53,245 bases of DNA from Candidatus Ichthyocystis sparus (GCF_900078745.1 NZ_FKII01000050.1:1-53245); one strand, 5' to 3'. Shown: positions 1-10,415, counted from the stretch's first letter. Program-made: numbers and translations. Notes: generated from the letters alone by a model not told the origin.

Positions 1-349
1 ATTGCTTAGTTTTGTGTGCGGTGAGTCGATGCTTAATAAGGAATAAGCTCGTGCACGTCGATGTTCGTATGTTTGACCTATATGATCTGCTTAATTTCTT
101 TCACTTGGTATGCAGTTTTACGGTGTTTTTCGATGTTTACTCCAGAGTCTTGCGCTTTTCTGGCCGTGTGGGTATTTGTGTAGTGTGAGGTGTTTCTTCC
201 ATGCGCTATGTATTTTGCCGTAGTTGAGTGTCCAGAGTACGTGTCTGGGTTGTGTCTCTGATGTAAGTGTGGAGCGTGTTAGGATATATAATAGTAACGA
301 TGACAGTGATAAAAAATCAACAATAATAAATGAAAAAAGGAATTTGATT
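1..349 (+). other. Intergenic region upstream of gene 1 (5' half of the array's spacer cassette)
   Basis: No gene seen. It carries the 5'-proximal half of the non-coding cassette found before most array genes: AATAAGCTCGTGCACG, then GATCTGCTTAATTTCTTTCA, then the GTGTCTCTGATGTAAG stretch, and finally an AT-rich leader with GATAAAAAATCA just before the ribosome-binding site. The array therefore probably extends upstream of the window. Confidence 0.7.
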
Positions 350-3300
350 GTGAATCCTGTAACTGGAGTAGGTGGTGCTAGTTCTAGTGATGATGGTGCT
401 GATCAAGCTGACAGTGGTGTCTTACAGCAGGTTCATATTTTACCTGGTGGTGAATTGGATGTAGCTACCACTGTTACCGCTGCCTCTATTATTGTTGCTA
501 CTTCCTCTGTTGTTACTACTTCTACTGCTCTTACTGCTTCTGCCACTACTTCCACTGTTGCTACTACCTCTGTGGGTAAGGGTGGTAGTGGCGGTAGGAG
601 TGACAAGGGCAAGGGACCTGCTCCCAAGCGTCATGCTGCTGGCTCTGTACCTACTACCACTTCTGTTCATCCTGTTCCCGCTAGCGCAAATCCAGAATTA
701 TCTGTTCCCACTTCTTCTGTAACTACTGCTGCTTGCACTACCACTGCCGATTTAAATTTTGATGTTATTCTCGATAGCCTTATTGAAACTGCCCGTACTC
801 GCCGCGCTGCTGCTGATGCTGCTGATGCTCGCGCCAGCTCTGCTGCTGCTGATGCTGTTTGTGCTCATAGTTATGCTGATTCCATCCCCGATACTGATCC
901 TGATCTAACCCGTGTCCGTGCCCGTGCCCGTGCCCGTGCCCGTGCTCGCGCTATGGATAGACATGCTTGCGATGCTGCTGTTCACGCTGCCGCTGCTCGC
1001 GCTGCTGCTGCCGCTGCCGATTTTGTTGCTGATCAGGCTCGTGTTTTCGCTGCTGATCTTATTGTTGCTCAAGATCGAGCTGCGGATAGTCTAGCTCTTG
1101 TTCCAGGAGGTGCCGATTTCGATATTATTCTCAATAGTGTTGTTGCCACCGCTCGTGATTGCCACGCTGCTGCTGATGCTGCTGATGCTCGCGCCAACTC
1201 TGCTGCTGCTGCTGCTGCTCTTGCCAACTCTGCTGCTGATGATGCTGCTAGTGCTCGTGATGTTGCTGTTGCTGTTGCTGCTGCTCGTGCTGACTCTTCT
1301 ATCCCAGATACCGATCTTGGTGCTGCTCGTACCTGTACCCGCCGTGCCCGTTCCCGCGCCCGCGCTGCGGATATCTACTCTCGTACTCTTGCCACTCATG
1401 CTGCCGATGCTCGCGCTGCCGTTGCCGCTGCCGATATTGTTGTTGCCCAAGCTCGTGCTTTTGCTGCCTGTCGTGTTGTTGCTCAAGATTTCGCTGCGGA
1501 TAGTAGCGTTTCTTCTAGTCCAGGTCCCTATGTAGGTGGTGCTAGTCCTAGTGAAGATGGTGCTGATCAAGCTGACAGTGGTGTCTTACAGCAGGTTCAT
1601 ATTTTACCTGGTAGTGTATTGGATGTAGCTACTACCGTTACTGCTGTCTCCACTATTGCTGCCATTTCCTCGGTTGTTACTACTTCTACTGTGTTTACTG
1701 CTTTTGCTACTACTTCCACTGTTGCTACTACCTCTGTGGGTAAGGGTAGCGGTGGCGGTAGGAGTGACAAGGGCAAGGGATCTGCTCCCAAGCGTTGTGC
1801 CGCTGTTTCTGTTGTTTCTGCCACTTCTGTTAGTTCTACTCACTCTAGCGCAAATCCAGAATTATCTGGTCCCACTTCTTCTGTAACTACTGCTGTCTGC
1901 ACTCGCACCGCCGATTTAGATTTTGATATCGTTCTCAATTTCGTTATTGAAACCGCTCGTACTTGCCACGCTGCTGCTGCTGCTGCTGCTGTTCGCGCCA
2001 GCTCTACTGCTGCTGATGCTGTTCGTGCCCATAATTATGCTGACTCCATCCCCGATACTGATCCTGATCTAACCCGTGCCCGTGCTCGTGTCAGTGCTCG
2101 CATTAAGGATAGACATGCTTGCGATGCTGCTGTTCGCGCTGCCGCTGCTCGCGCTGCCGCTGCCGATGCCGATTTTGTTGTTGATCAGGCTCGTTCTTTC
2201 GCTGCTAATCTCATTGCTGCTCAAGATCGAGGTGCGGATAGTCTAGTTCCTGGTCCAGGAGGTGCCGATTTCAATATTATTCTCGATAGTGTTATTACCA
2301 CCGCTCGTGATTGCCACGCTGCTGCTGATGTTGCTGATGCCCGAGCTAACTCTGCTGCTGCTGTTGCTGCTCGCGCCAACTCTGCTGCTGATGATGCTGC
2401 TCGTGCTCTTGATGTTGCTCGTGCTGACTCTTCTACCCCAGATAACGATCCTGGTGCCGTTCGTACCTGTGCCTACCGTGCCCGTGCCCGTGCCAGCTCT
2501 GCGGAGAGCTACTCTCGCGCTCTTGCTACTCGTGCTGCCGCTGCTCGCGCTGCTGCCGCCGCTGCCGATATTGTTGTTGCCCAAGCTCGTGCTTTTGCCT
2601 CCAGTAGTGTTGTTGCTCAAGCTCGTGCTGCTGATAGCCGCGTTCCTAGTCCAGACCCAGGTTCCGATTTCATCTCCAATAGATCTTGTACTACCGCTGT
2701 TGATGGTTCTTCTACATCTTCATTGCTTCCTGATCCTTCTCTTATGCCACCAGGTTTTGTGGATTTGTTTGGGTTTGTAGTACCTCTTAAGTTTAGTGAA
2801 GTGGTTAACCAGCTCATATCTGGAGTTTGTGCATTGGCTAAAGATATTATTCCCTATCTTATAATGAAAACAGTGTCAAATATTCTTCGTAATCTTTCAA
2901 GTTCTGAACGAAGTGCTTGGTGTTTAACTAATGGGAAGCTTTATGAGATCAAATTTGTGGTCAGGTGCTTTGCTGCGTATTCTACTGAATTACTTCCTAC
3001 CTTCTTTAACACTCTTTGTAGTGTCAGAACGTGGGATTTTTCTAGTCGTAGCTTGGTGCTATTAATGGGAAACAGGTTAGCAGATTTTTGGGCATCTTTG
3101 GACAAAGCTGTTTTCAAAGCTATAACTAGTTTTTTTATGTCAAGGTGGTGCGGACTTATTGATCGCCTTTCTGTTATGTCAGGCCCTGAAGAGGGATCAT
3201 CTGCTCTTTGTGGAGGAGATTTTGTTAATGCTTGTGCTGGGGCTGGTACTTCTTCGTCATCAGTTTCAAGATTTGATTCAGCTTCTGAAGTAATGAGAGT

Positions 3301-4528
3301 GCGAGTAGCATCTCATGATGGTGGTTCTTTAGATGGTGGTAATTTTGTAGATTTGTTTGGATTTGAAGTATCTCCTAGGGTTGAAGAAATGGTTAATGTT
3401 CTTATCCGTGAGGTTAGTGCGTTGGCTAGGCGTATTTACTCGTCTGTGGTAGCAGTTCCAGTGTCTAGTAACATGAGAGGACTTTCATCTTCTGAACAAT
3501 GTGCTTGGCTTATAACTAATATGATGCTCTATAAAACTAGCTTTATGCACAGATTCTTTCTCGATTATTGTGGTGGACTTTGTTCTGAATTTATTTGCTC
3601 CCTTTTTAGGGTCATACCTGGGGATGCTTCTGGTCGCAGATTGTTGTCATTAACGGGAGATAGTTTAAGAGGTTTTTGGATATCTCTGAGTAGGACTATT
3701 ATGGGAGTTTTACAAGATATTTTTGCAGAGGGGTGGAATGTACTAACTAATCAATTTTCTGTTCTATTAGGTCATGGAGAGGAATCATCGTCTGCTGTTC
3801 TTTGTGTGGGAGATTTTATTAGTGCTCGTGATAAGGCTGGTGTTCCCGGCTTGGCAGCTTCAGGGATGAGAGTACGAAGAACAGCGAGGAGAAGTGCAGT
3901 ATCTCATGTTACTGAAGTAACTAGTGGTAGTTCTGTGGCTGGTGTTGTATCTGTAAGTACTCCTCCTCCTCCTTCTTCTTCAGAGATGTTAGTGTTGGCT
4001 AGAGAAGAAGAAGTTGAAGTGTCGGAGGTTGGATTGCCTATTGTTGGTGCTGCTGTCGCTGATCTGGGAGTTTTAGAAGGTGAATCATCTGGGATGACAG
4101 TAGTGTCAACAACTAGTGCTTCTCCAGTTACTATTTCTGTTTTTGAGGTGGAAGAATTTTCTACAGTACCCAGAATAGGTTCTTCTGGTGGACCCGTTGC
4201 ACCTAAGAAATTATTTATGAGTATGTATCGTTCTGGTGTGACTTCTTCTTCCGGCATGTCCTCTTCTTCTACGTCCTCCGGTAGCATTGTATCTTCTGGA
4301 CCTTTATCTTCTGTATCTATTGCGACGAGTATCGGTTCAACATTAGCTACTACTACTGGTACTGCCTCTGGAGGGGGTGATATAGGGGATAGATTGGCAG
4401 CATTGCTGAATCGAGGTTTACCACCTTCACCACCACCTGTTAGCGAATCAGCTCCTACGGGAGGTGAAGCTTCTTCTTCAAGTCGAGGAAGTGTTAGAGC
4501 TAGGAGGAAAAGGAAGAGGAGAAATTAA
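350..4528 (+). CDS. Array gene 1: Ala-rich repeat protein with two A modules and basic C-terminus (1392 aa)
   Basis: Function unknown; family member by its leader, A modules and tail. GTG at 350 is chosen because an AAGGAA ribosome-binding site lies 7-8 bases upstream and NPVTGVGGASS follows, as in its paralogs; an in-frame ATG at 224 would add 42 residues of translated spacer. Residues 2-115 are the leader with KGKGPAPKR. Residues 133-390 and 521-770 are four Ala-rich, Arg-punctuated repeats that probably form long helices. A second leader copy sits at about 395-510. A1 starts near 804 and A2 near 1000. The tail has PKKLFMSMY near 1285, RLAALLNRGLPPSPPP near 1350, and ends RRKRKRRN. Module B is absent; the Ala-rich block sits in its place. 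No signal peptide or membrane helix is visible. A host-directed role is inference. Confidence 0.9.
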   Translation: MNPVTGVGGASSSDDGADQADSGVLQQVHILPGGELDVATTVTAASIIVATSSVVTTSTALTASATTSTVATTSVGKGGSGGRSDKGKGPAPKRHAAGSVPTTTSVHPVPASANPELSVPTSSVTTAACTTTADLNFDVILDSLIETARTRRAAADAADARASSAAADAVCAHSYADSIPDTDPDLTRVRARARARARARAMDRHACDAAVHAAAARAAAAAADFVADQARVFAADLIVAQDRAADSLALVPGGADFDIILNSVVATARDCHAAADAADARANSAAAAAALANSAADDAASARDVAVAVAAARADSSIPDTDLGAARTCTRRARSRARAADIYSRTLATHAADARAAVAAADIVVAQARAFAACRVVAQDFAADSSVSSSPGPYVGGASPSEDGADQADSGVLQQVHILPGSVLDVATTVTAVSTIAAISSVVTTSTVFTAFATTSTVATTSVGKGSGGGRSDKGKGSAPKRCAAVSVVSATSVSSTHSSANPELSGPTSSVTTAVCTRTADLDFDIVLNFVIETARTCHAAAAAAAVRASSTAADAVRAHNYADSIPDTDPDLTRARARVSARIKDRHACDAAVRAAAARAAAADADFVVDQARSFAANLIAAQDRGADSLVPGPGGADFNIILDSVITTARDCHAAADVADARANSAAAVAARANSAADDAARALDVARADSSTPDNDPGAVRTCAYRARARASSAESYSRALATRAAAARAAAAAADIVVAQARAFASSSVVAQARAADSRVPSPDPGSDFISNRSCTTAVDGSSTSSLLPDPSLMPPGFVDLFGFVVPLKFSEVVNQLISGVCALAKDIIPYLIMKTVSNILRNLSSSERSAWCLTNGKLYEIKFVVRCFAAYSTELLPTFFNTLCSVRTWDFSSRSLVLLMGNRLADFWASLDKAVFKAITSFFMSRWCGLIDRLSVMSGPEEGSSALCGGDFVNACAGAGTSSSSVSRFDSASEVMRVRVASHDGGSLDGGNFVDLFGFEVSPRVEEMVNVLIREVSALARRIYSSVVAVPVSSNMRGLSSSEQCAWLITNMMLYKTSFMHRFFLDYCGGLCSEFICSLFRVIPGDASGRRLLSLTGDSLRGFWISLSRTIMGVLQDIFAEGWNVLTNQFSVLLGHGEESSSAVLCVGDFISARDKAGVPGLAASGMRVRRTARRSAVSHVTEVTSGSSVAGVVSVSTPPPPSSSEMLVLAREEEVEVSEVGLPIVGAAVADLGVLEGESSGMTVVSTTSASPVTISVFEVEEFSTVPRIGSSGGPVAPKKLFMSMYRSGVTSSSGMSSSSTSSGSIVSSGPLSSVSIATSIGSTLATTTGTASGGGDIGDRLAALLNRGLPPSPPPVSESAPTGGEASSSSRGSVRARRKRKRRN
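746..2660 (+). repeat. Four Ala-rich repeats of about 118-135 aa in gene 1 (two alternating types)
   Basis: Units begin near 746, 1112, 1910 and 2264, each with AD(L/F)(N/D)FD.ILDS or a variant. Units 1 and 3 share SYADSIPDTDPDLTR, or nearly so, followed by an RA run; units 2 and 4 share ARANSAA and a DIVVAQARAFA-type end. The 1-2 pair is repeated as 3-4 by the 1164-bp duplication. The A/R/D-rich, nearly proline-free composition suggests helices. Confidence 0.85.
911..952 (+). repeat. CGTGCC hexamer run encoding (Arg-Ala)n in gene 1
   Basis: About six to seven tandem CGTGYC/CGTGCY hexamers encode alternating Arg-Ala. The matching place in the third Ala-rich repeat (about 2078-2100) has a shorter, degenerate run, so the tract length has changed since the duplication. 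Confidence 0.85.
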
Positions 4529-5168
4529 GTGATTAGCGTTTGTATTGCACTATATGTTGGTTGAGTAGGAGGCTTGTGTTAGTTTTATGTTGAGAGTGGT
4601 GTGAGTGATCTAGGTGTTGCTTGTTAATGATGATTTTGTAATGTGGTGTTACATTGCGATAGGTTGGTCTGGGATTGTTATTAGTGTAGCTGCGTTGGTA
4701 TGGGTTTTGTGCAGATTTGTCTGGTTTTTAGCACTGGTTGTGATTTATTTTGCTATATGTATCGATATTAGTTGGTATATGCATTTGGCTATTTTCCGTA
4801 GGTGAGTTTTGTTGTTCGGCATAATATGGGTCCGTAGTTTTGTGTGTGATGCGTGAGATAGAATAAACTCGTGTGTTGATTTATATTTTATCTGCTTAAT
4901 TTCTTTCATTTGGTGTGTTGCTTTACATTGTGCTTTTCTGTTTACTCCAAAGTCTTGCATCTTCTGGGTCATGCAGGTGGTGGTGCAGGGTGTTTTTTCT
5001 ACGTGCTCTGTGTTTTGTTGTAGGAGTGTAAGTACCTGGAGTATGTGCTTGGGTTGTGCCTCTGATGTAAGCGAGGTGTGTATTAGGATGTAAATTAATA
5101 ATAACGATGGCAGTGATAAAAAATCAGTAACAACCATCAACGATAATAAATGAAAAAAGAATTTGATT
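4529..5168 (+). other. Spacer cassette between gene 1 and pseudogene 1
   Basis: A full copy of the conserved spacer. Landmarks in order: TGTATTGCACTATATGTTGG after the stop, TTTTGTAATGTGGTGTTACA, GGGTTTTGTGCAGATTTGTC, GGCTATTTTCCGTAGGTGAG, AGAATAAACTCGTGTG, TCTGCTTAATTTCTTTCATT, CTCTGATGTAAGCG, and GTGATAAAAAATCA near the downstream start. I see no credible gene or intrinsic terminator in it. Confidence 0.8.
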
Positions 5169-7764
5169 GTGAATCCTATAACTGTATTTGGTGGTGCTAG
5201 TTCTGATCCTAGAGGCAGTAGTGATGATGTTGTTCAAGCTGCCCCAGTCGTGACTTGCGGCAGGTTCAAGATTCTACTGGTGGTGGATTGATGTAGCTAC
5301 CCACCGTTTCTTCTGTCTCTACTATTACTACTACTCCTCTCTGCTGTTGCTATTTCTGCTGCGCTTGCTGCTTCTGCTACTACCTCCACTGGTGATATTA
5401 CCTCTGTAGGTAAGTGTAGTAGTGGCGGTAGGAGTGACAAAAGGATCTGCTTCCGAGCTTTATGCTGCTGGTTCTGTACTTACGCCACTTCTGTTAATTT
5501 TGCTCACTCTGGCGCAAATCCAGAATTAGCTGGTCTAACTTCTTCTATAACTTACAGATTATTGAGGTTCCCATGTTTTTACTTCGGATTGGTTAGAATT
5601 ACGTAGAATGGAAGATAATTTTTTATGTGCCGTTGAAGAAAAAGCTGCTAAATTCTTTAGATCTTGGATTAAAGAATCATCTTTATTAAGTGGTACTATT
5701 TGTAATAGCAGATATTTCTCGGTTGCGTGGTGGATTGTTTTCTGATACTGAAGTAGGTATGAGTGATTTTTTAGGTAGTACTTTGCGAAAGTTAATAGTA
5801 GAGTTGCTTCTTCTTATCATCTCGTTGGTGGAGAGATTAAGAAATTTATTACTGAGGAAGCCGGTCGGTTTAGGGTATCGTTTCTTGCCGCTGTAGTTGC
5901 TAAGATCAGGGAATACTTAGCGCTTGTATGGAGTTTAGAGGTTTCCAGGGCTTTGAATAGAGCCCTAGGTGCTTCCAGTCGTGCTTGGGCTGCCGCTACT
6001 GCTACCGCTTGTGCCACCACCACCACTTTCGCTGTTTCTGCTGCTCCCACCACCGATTCCAATACTATCATTCACGTCCGCGCTGTTACTACTAATGTTT
6101 CTATTGCTGGTTCTTCTACGTCTTCATTGCTTCCTGATCTTTCTTCTCTTGTGTCACCATGTTTTGTAGATTTGTTTGGGTTTGAGGTACATCCTGAGTT
6201 TAGTGAAGTGGTTAATAAGCTCATATTTTAGTGAAGTGGTTAATAAGCTCATATCTGGGGTTATAATGAGCAAGAGTTCCAGCGTCAAATATCCTAAGTA
6301 GGATTTCAAATTCTGAACGACGTGCTTGGTGTATGGCTAATATTAATCTTTATGAGACCAAATTTGTGGCCAGGTGCTTTGCTCTGTGTTGTATTAGACT
6401 CCTTCCTGAGTTTATGGTTTTCCTTTGCAGTGCTATGGCACGGGATTCTTCTAGTCGTAGCTTTTTGCCATTAACTGGATAGACCAAGATATTTTTGGTT
6501 ACATTTAGATGAAGCCATTCTCAGAGCTGTGGTGAGTTTTTTATGGAAAAGTGGGTTGGCGCACACTTACTAAGTACTTTCTTGTTCCATTTTTTGTTCA
6601 ATTAGACCCTGAATAGAGATCATCTACTCTTTGTGGAGGGGATTTTGTTGGTACTTGCTAGTGCTGGTACTTCTTCGTCATCAGTTCCAAGATTTGGTTC
6701 AATTACTTAAGGAATGAGAGTGTGGGCAGCACCTCATACTGGTGATTCTGTATTTTTGTTTGGGTTTGAAGTACTTCCGAGGTTAGCCAAGTGGTTAGTG
6801 TTCTCATCCATGAAGCTAGACGTATTTACTCGTCTGTTGTAAGAGTTCAAGTGTTGGGTGCCATGAGTGTGCTTTCAACTTCTGAATGATGTTCTTGGCT
6901 TATAGCTAATACGATGCTTTATAAAACTGGCTTTCTAGCTAGTTGCTCTGCCGAGTATTGTGCCCGGTTTTGTCCTGGTTTTATTGGTTCTCTTTTTAGT
7001 GTTAGTGCGTGTAATGCTTCTGGTTATAGCCTTTTGCCATTGACGGGAGAAAGTTTAAGAAGTTTTTGGATATTTTTGAGTAGTTATATTTTAGGGACTG
7101 TAGATGGTATTTTTTAAAAGAGTGCTCGAACTTACCAGGAGATTTTTTGTTCCATCATGACCTATATAAGAATCACCATCTGCTGTTCTTTGTGGGAGAG
7201 ATTTTGTTAATGCTCGTGCTATTGTTGCTGTTCCTGCGTTGGCAATTTTATGGGCCGGTTCAACAGTGAGATTAAGAAGAGCAAGGAGTGTAGTACCTCA
7301 TGTTCCTAATAAAGTAGCTAGTGATAGTTCTGCAAATGCTCCTTCTGTTACTACTACTACTTCTTTTGGGATATAAGAGCCTACTATGGCAGCTGCAAGT
7401 AATATTCGTGCTGATATTCTTTGGTACTCAAGAAATCATTTATGACGAGGGAAAGTATTAATTGGTCTTCCTCTTTGGTTATTCCTTCTTCTTCTGTGTC
7501 CTACACTACTGGTAGTGTGGCTGTCGGATCCTCATCTTTGGTACCTGTAGTGGTAAGAATAGTGTTTTATCGGTAGCAGTAACTGCTACTACCTATACTT
7601 ATTCCGGTGATGAGGATATGGAGTGAGATTGGCAGTATTGATGAATCGAGGTCTGCCACCTTCATAGCCACCTGCTGGTGAATCAACTCCTACGGAAGCC
7701 GAAGCTTCTTCTTCAAGTTGGGGGAAGCGGTATAGGCAAAGGAAAAAGGAAGAAGAAAAGTTAA
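5169..7764 (+). pseudogene. Pseudogene 1: decayed B-A1-A2 paralog
   Basis: A full-length copy broken in many places. The start GTGAATCCTATAACTG and leader are followed by B remnants (about 5555-5965; DWLELRRMEDN is readable), A1 (from about 6165), A2 (about 6745-7250), and a tail ending GKRKKKS at 7762. Stops and frameshifts occur in the leader, B, A1, A2 and tail, for example TGA within the codons for the A2 SEQ.AWL motif. Open stretches at 5690-5896, 5953-6231 and 6914-7117 are pieces of these modules, not genes. Unlike pseudogenes 2-6 it keeps both A modules, so it decayed from a typical gene. Confidence 0.88.
6201..6256 (+). repeat. 28-bp tandem duplication that frameshifts pseudogene 1
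   Basis: TAGTGAAGTGGTTAATAAGC begins at 6201 and again at 6229; 27 of 28 positions agree between the two copies. The 28-bp length shifts the frame inside A1 and places an in-frame TAG at the junction. It is a small replication-slippage lesion. Confidence 0.9.
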
Positions 7765-8351
7765 ATGATTAATTTTTATATTGTGCGAGTGATTTTTGAG
7801 ATATTGCTCTTTAACAGTGATTTTGTAATGTAGTGTTGCGTTGCAATAGATTAGTCTTGTGGATTGTTATTAGTGTGCCTGGGTTGATGTAGGTTTTGTG
7901 CGGATTTGTCTAGTTTTTAGCACAGATTGTGATTTATTTGACTATATGAATATTAGTTGGTATGTGTATTTGGATATTTTTCATAGTTGAGTTTTGTTGC
8001 TCAGAATAGTATTAGACTCGCGGTTTCGCGTGTGATGCGTAAGACATAATAAGCTAGTGTGTATCGATGTTCGTGGGTTATGTTTGGTCTTCTTGTTTTC
8101 TTTCAGTTGGTGTGTTGCTTTCTAGTGTGCTTGGTTATCTACTCCAAAGTTTTGCATCTTCCGGGGCATGTAGGCGGTTGTTTGGGATGATTTTTATGCG
8201 CGCATGTATTTTGTGTAGTTGATGTTATGTGCCTAGTGTGTACGCTCAGGTTGTTCCTCTTGTGTAGTCTTTATGTGTGCTGCTACAGATTAATAGTAAC
8301 GGCGAAAATTCAATAACGATAATCAACAGTAATAAAAAAGGGGTGGGTGTT
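7765..8351 (+). other. Spacer cassette before gene 2
   Basis: A copy of the conserved spacer with the same landmark order (TTTTGTAATGTAGTGTTGCG, GGTTTTGTGCGGATTTGTCT, TTTTTCATAGTTGAG, ATAATAAGCTAGTG). The AT-rich leader before the start is present but altered (TTAATAGTAACGGCG). No gene seen. Confidence 0.75.
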
Positions 8352-10415
8352 GTGAATACTATAACTGGAGTCGGTGGTGCTAGTTCTGGCCCTGAGAGTG
8401 GTGGTGGTGATGCTGATCAAGCTGGCAGTGGTGGCTTGCAGCAGGTTCAGGCTTCGCCTTATGATGGATTGGATGTAGCTACCCTCGTTGCTGCCGTCTC
8501 TACTACTTCTACTACTACCTCTGATGTTACTACTTATGCTGCTGTTACTACTGTTGCTGCTACTTCCATTGGTGCTACTACCTCTGTAGGTAAGGGTAGT
8601 AGTGGTGGTAGGAGTGAGAAGGGCAAGGGACCTGCTTCCAAGCGTTGTTCTGTTCTCGCTGCTGTTCCTGCTCCCACTATTGTTCCCGCTCCTGCTAGCA
8701 CCGTTTCTACTACTACCGTTGTTGCTACTGCTGGTTCCTCTACATCTTCATCACTTCCTGATCCTTCTTCTCTTGAGTTAGGACCTGCTGTTTTTGTGGA
8801 TTTGTTTGGATTTGTAGTACTTTCTGAGATTAGTGAAATGGTTGACAAGATCATATTTGACATTCGTGCAGCGGCTAAAGCTATTTACCAGTATACGGTA
8901 AGAGCTCAAGTTTCAGATGCCATTAGTATGCTTTCAAATTCTGAACGATTTGCTTGGTGTTTAGTTAGTATGAAGTTTTATGAGGCCAAATTTGTGACCA
9001 AATGCCTTGCTAATTATTGTTTTAAGATCCTTCCTGATGTTATTAACCGTCTTTGCAGTATCAGAGTATGGGATTCTTCTAGTCGTAGCTTTGTGCCATT
9101 AATGGGAAGCAGGTTAGTGGATTTTTGGGTATCTTTAGATAAGGACATTCTCAGAGCTATAGTGGATTGTTTTATGGCAAAGTGGCGTTACTCTACTGGT
9201 CGCCTTCGTGTTCCCTTTTTTGCTCCTTTAGATACTGGGGAGGGATCGTCCATTCTTTGTGGGAGAGATTTTGTTGGTTTTTGTGCTAAGGCTGGTACTT
9301 CTTCGTTGTCAGTTTCGAGATTTGCTTCAATTACGGGGATGAGAGAGCAGGTTGCACCTCACGGTGGTGATTTTGCAGATTTGTTTGGGTTTGAAGTACC
9401 TTCTGAAGTTAGGGAAATGGTTAGTGTTCTTATCTGTGAGATTAGTGCGCTGGCTAGAAGTACCTACTCGCATACTGTAAGATCTGAAGTATTGCATGCC
9501 CTGATTGGGCTTTCGGATTGTGAGCAACGTGCCTGGCTTATAGCTAATATGATGTTTTATAAAACTGCCTTTATGGCTAGGTGCTTTGCCGAGTATTGTG
9601 ATGGGCTTTGTCCTGGTTTTATTTGCTCTCTTTTTAGTGTCGTACCGGGGGATGTTTATGGTCGTGGCTTTTTGTCATTAACAGGAGATAGTTTAAGAGT
9701 TTTTTGGATGTCTTTGGGTGAGATAGTTGCAGAAATTGTGGTTGATATTTTTGCAACAGAGTGGTCTGCGCTTACCAGGCGATTTTTTGTTCCATTAGGA
9801 CCTGGGGGGGAATCGCCGTGCACTGTTCTTCGTGGGAGAGATTTTATTAGTGCTCTTGCTAGGGTTGGTATTCCTGATTTTGCTGATCCAAATATGAGAG
9901 TAAGGGAAGCAAGGCGGGTGGTGTATAATGTTTCTGAGGTGGATGATAGTAGTTCTATGGCTGGCGTTACTGTAGCTAGTGGTGGTTACGTAAGCGCTCC
10001 TTCTGTTGTTACCGCTTCTGTTGAGGTAAAAGAATTTCCTATAGTTCCTGGAAGTGGTTCTCTTAGCGGTCCTACTGGACCTAAGAAGTTACTTATGAGT
10101 AGATATAATAGCGCTGTTGGTACTTCTTCTTCGGGTATGTCTTCCGGTAGTAGTGCAGATGCTGGATCTTTATCTCAGTTGTCTGTGGGCATGGTTGGTG
10201 TTTCATCAGTAGTAACTACTGCTACTGCTACCACTTCTACTACTGCTTATACTTATTCTGGGGAGGGTGATATAGGAAAGAGATTGGCAGCATTGCTGAA
10301 TCGAGATTTGCCACCTTCACCCCCGCCTGCTATTAGTGAATCAGCTCCTACGGAGGGTGAGGCTTCTTCTTCAAGTAGGAGAAGTGGTAGAGGGAAAAGG
10401 AAGAAGAAAAGTTAG
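8352..10415 (+). CDS. Array gene 2: short paralog lacking module B (687 aa)
   Basis: Function unknown. GTG at 8352 gives NTITGVGGASS, the family start; the purine run AAAAAAGGGG just upstream is a weaker ribosome-binding site than the AAGGAG used by neighbours. An ATG-like start at 8277 would only add spacer-derived residues. After the leader (GLQQVQ; GKGPASKRC) and a short Pro/Ala/Thr linker, the protein goes directly to A1 (about 149-320) and A2 (about 342-515). The tail has PKKLLMSRY near 577, RLAALLNRDLPPSPPP near 643, and ends GKRKKKS. The absence of B is probably a clean in-frame loss, because both joins are intact. It is the smallest complete member. Confidence 0.92.
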   Translation: MNTITGVGGASSGPESGGGDADQAGSGGLQQVQASPYDGLDVATLVAAVSTTSTTTSDVTTYAAVTTVAATSIGATTSVGKGSSGGRSEKGKGPASKRCSVLAAVPAPTIVPAPASTVSTTTVVATAGSSTSSSLPDPSSLELGPAVFVDLFGFVVLSEISEMVDKIIFDIRAAAKAIYQYTVRAQVSDAISMLSNSERFAWCLVSMKFYEAKFVTKCLANYCFKILPDVINRLCSIRVWDSSSRSFVPLMGSRLVDFWVSLDKDILRAIVDCFMAKWRYSTGRLRVPFFAPLDTGEGSSILCGRDFVGFCAKAGTSSLSVSRFASITGMREQVAPHGGDFADLFGFEVPSEVREMVSVLICEISALARSTYSHTVRSEVLHALIGLSDCEQRAWLIANMMFYKTAFMARCFAEYCDGLCPGFICSLFSVVPGDVYGRGFLSLTGDSLRVFWMSLGEIVAEIVVDIFATEWSALTRRFFVPLGPGGESPCTVLRGRDFISALARVGIPDFADPNMRVREARRVVYNVSEVDDSSSMAGVTVASGGYVSAPSVVTASVEVKEFPIVPGSGSLSGPTGPKKLLMSRYNSAVGTSSSGMSSGSSADAGSLSQLSVGMVGVSSVVTTATATTSTTAYTYSGEGDIGKRLAALLNRDLPPSPPPAISESAPTEGEASSSSRRSGRGKRKKKS

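Larger units (their letters stand above)
368..2660 (+). repeat. In-frame tandem duplication of 1164 bp inside gene 1
   Basis: The sequence GTAGGTGGTGCTAGT begins at 368 and again at 1532, a period of exactly 1164 bp (388 codons). Each unit has the leader (GGAS..DGADQADSGVLQQVH), the Thr-rich stretch, the KGKG(P/S)APKR cluster and two Ala-rich repeats. The units differ by many substitutions and small in-frame indels, so the duplication is not recent. Confidence 0.9.

Noticed and set aside
350-4528. Eukaryotic origin, suggested by long Ala-rich and Ser/Thr-rich proteins with nuclear-type basic motifs
   Set aside because: Starts follow AAGGAG sites, GTG starts are common, genes have no introns, and spacers lack polyadenylation-type features. 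All of this fits bacteria.
4614-4805. 63-codon hydrophobic open frame that looks like a small membrane protein
   Set aside because: It lies in the conserved spacer cassette. The same frame is closed by stops in the other spacer copies I compared, and G+T-rich DNA naturally reads as Phe/Leu/Val/Trp. No ribosome-binding site was seen.
5690-7117. Three separate small genes (5690-5896, 5953-6231, 6914-7117)
   Set aside because: Each matches a different part of the paralogous protein in the right order, so they are pieces of pseudogene 1.
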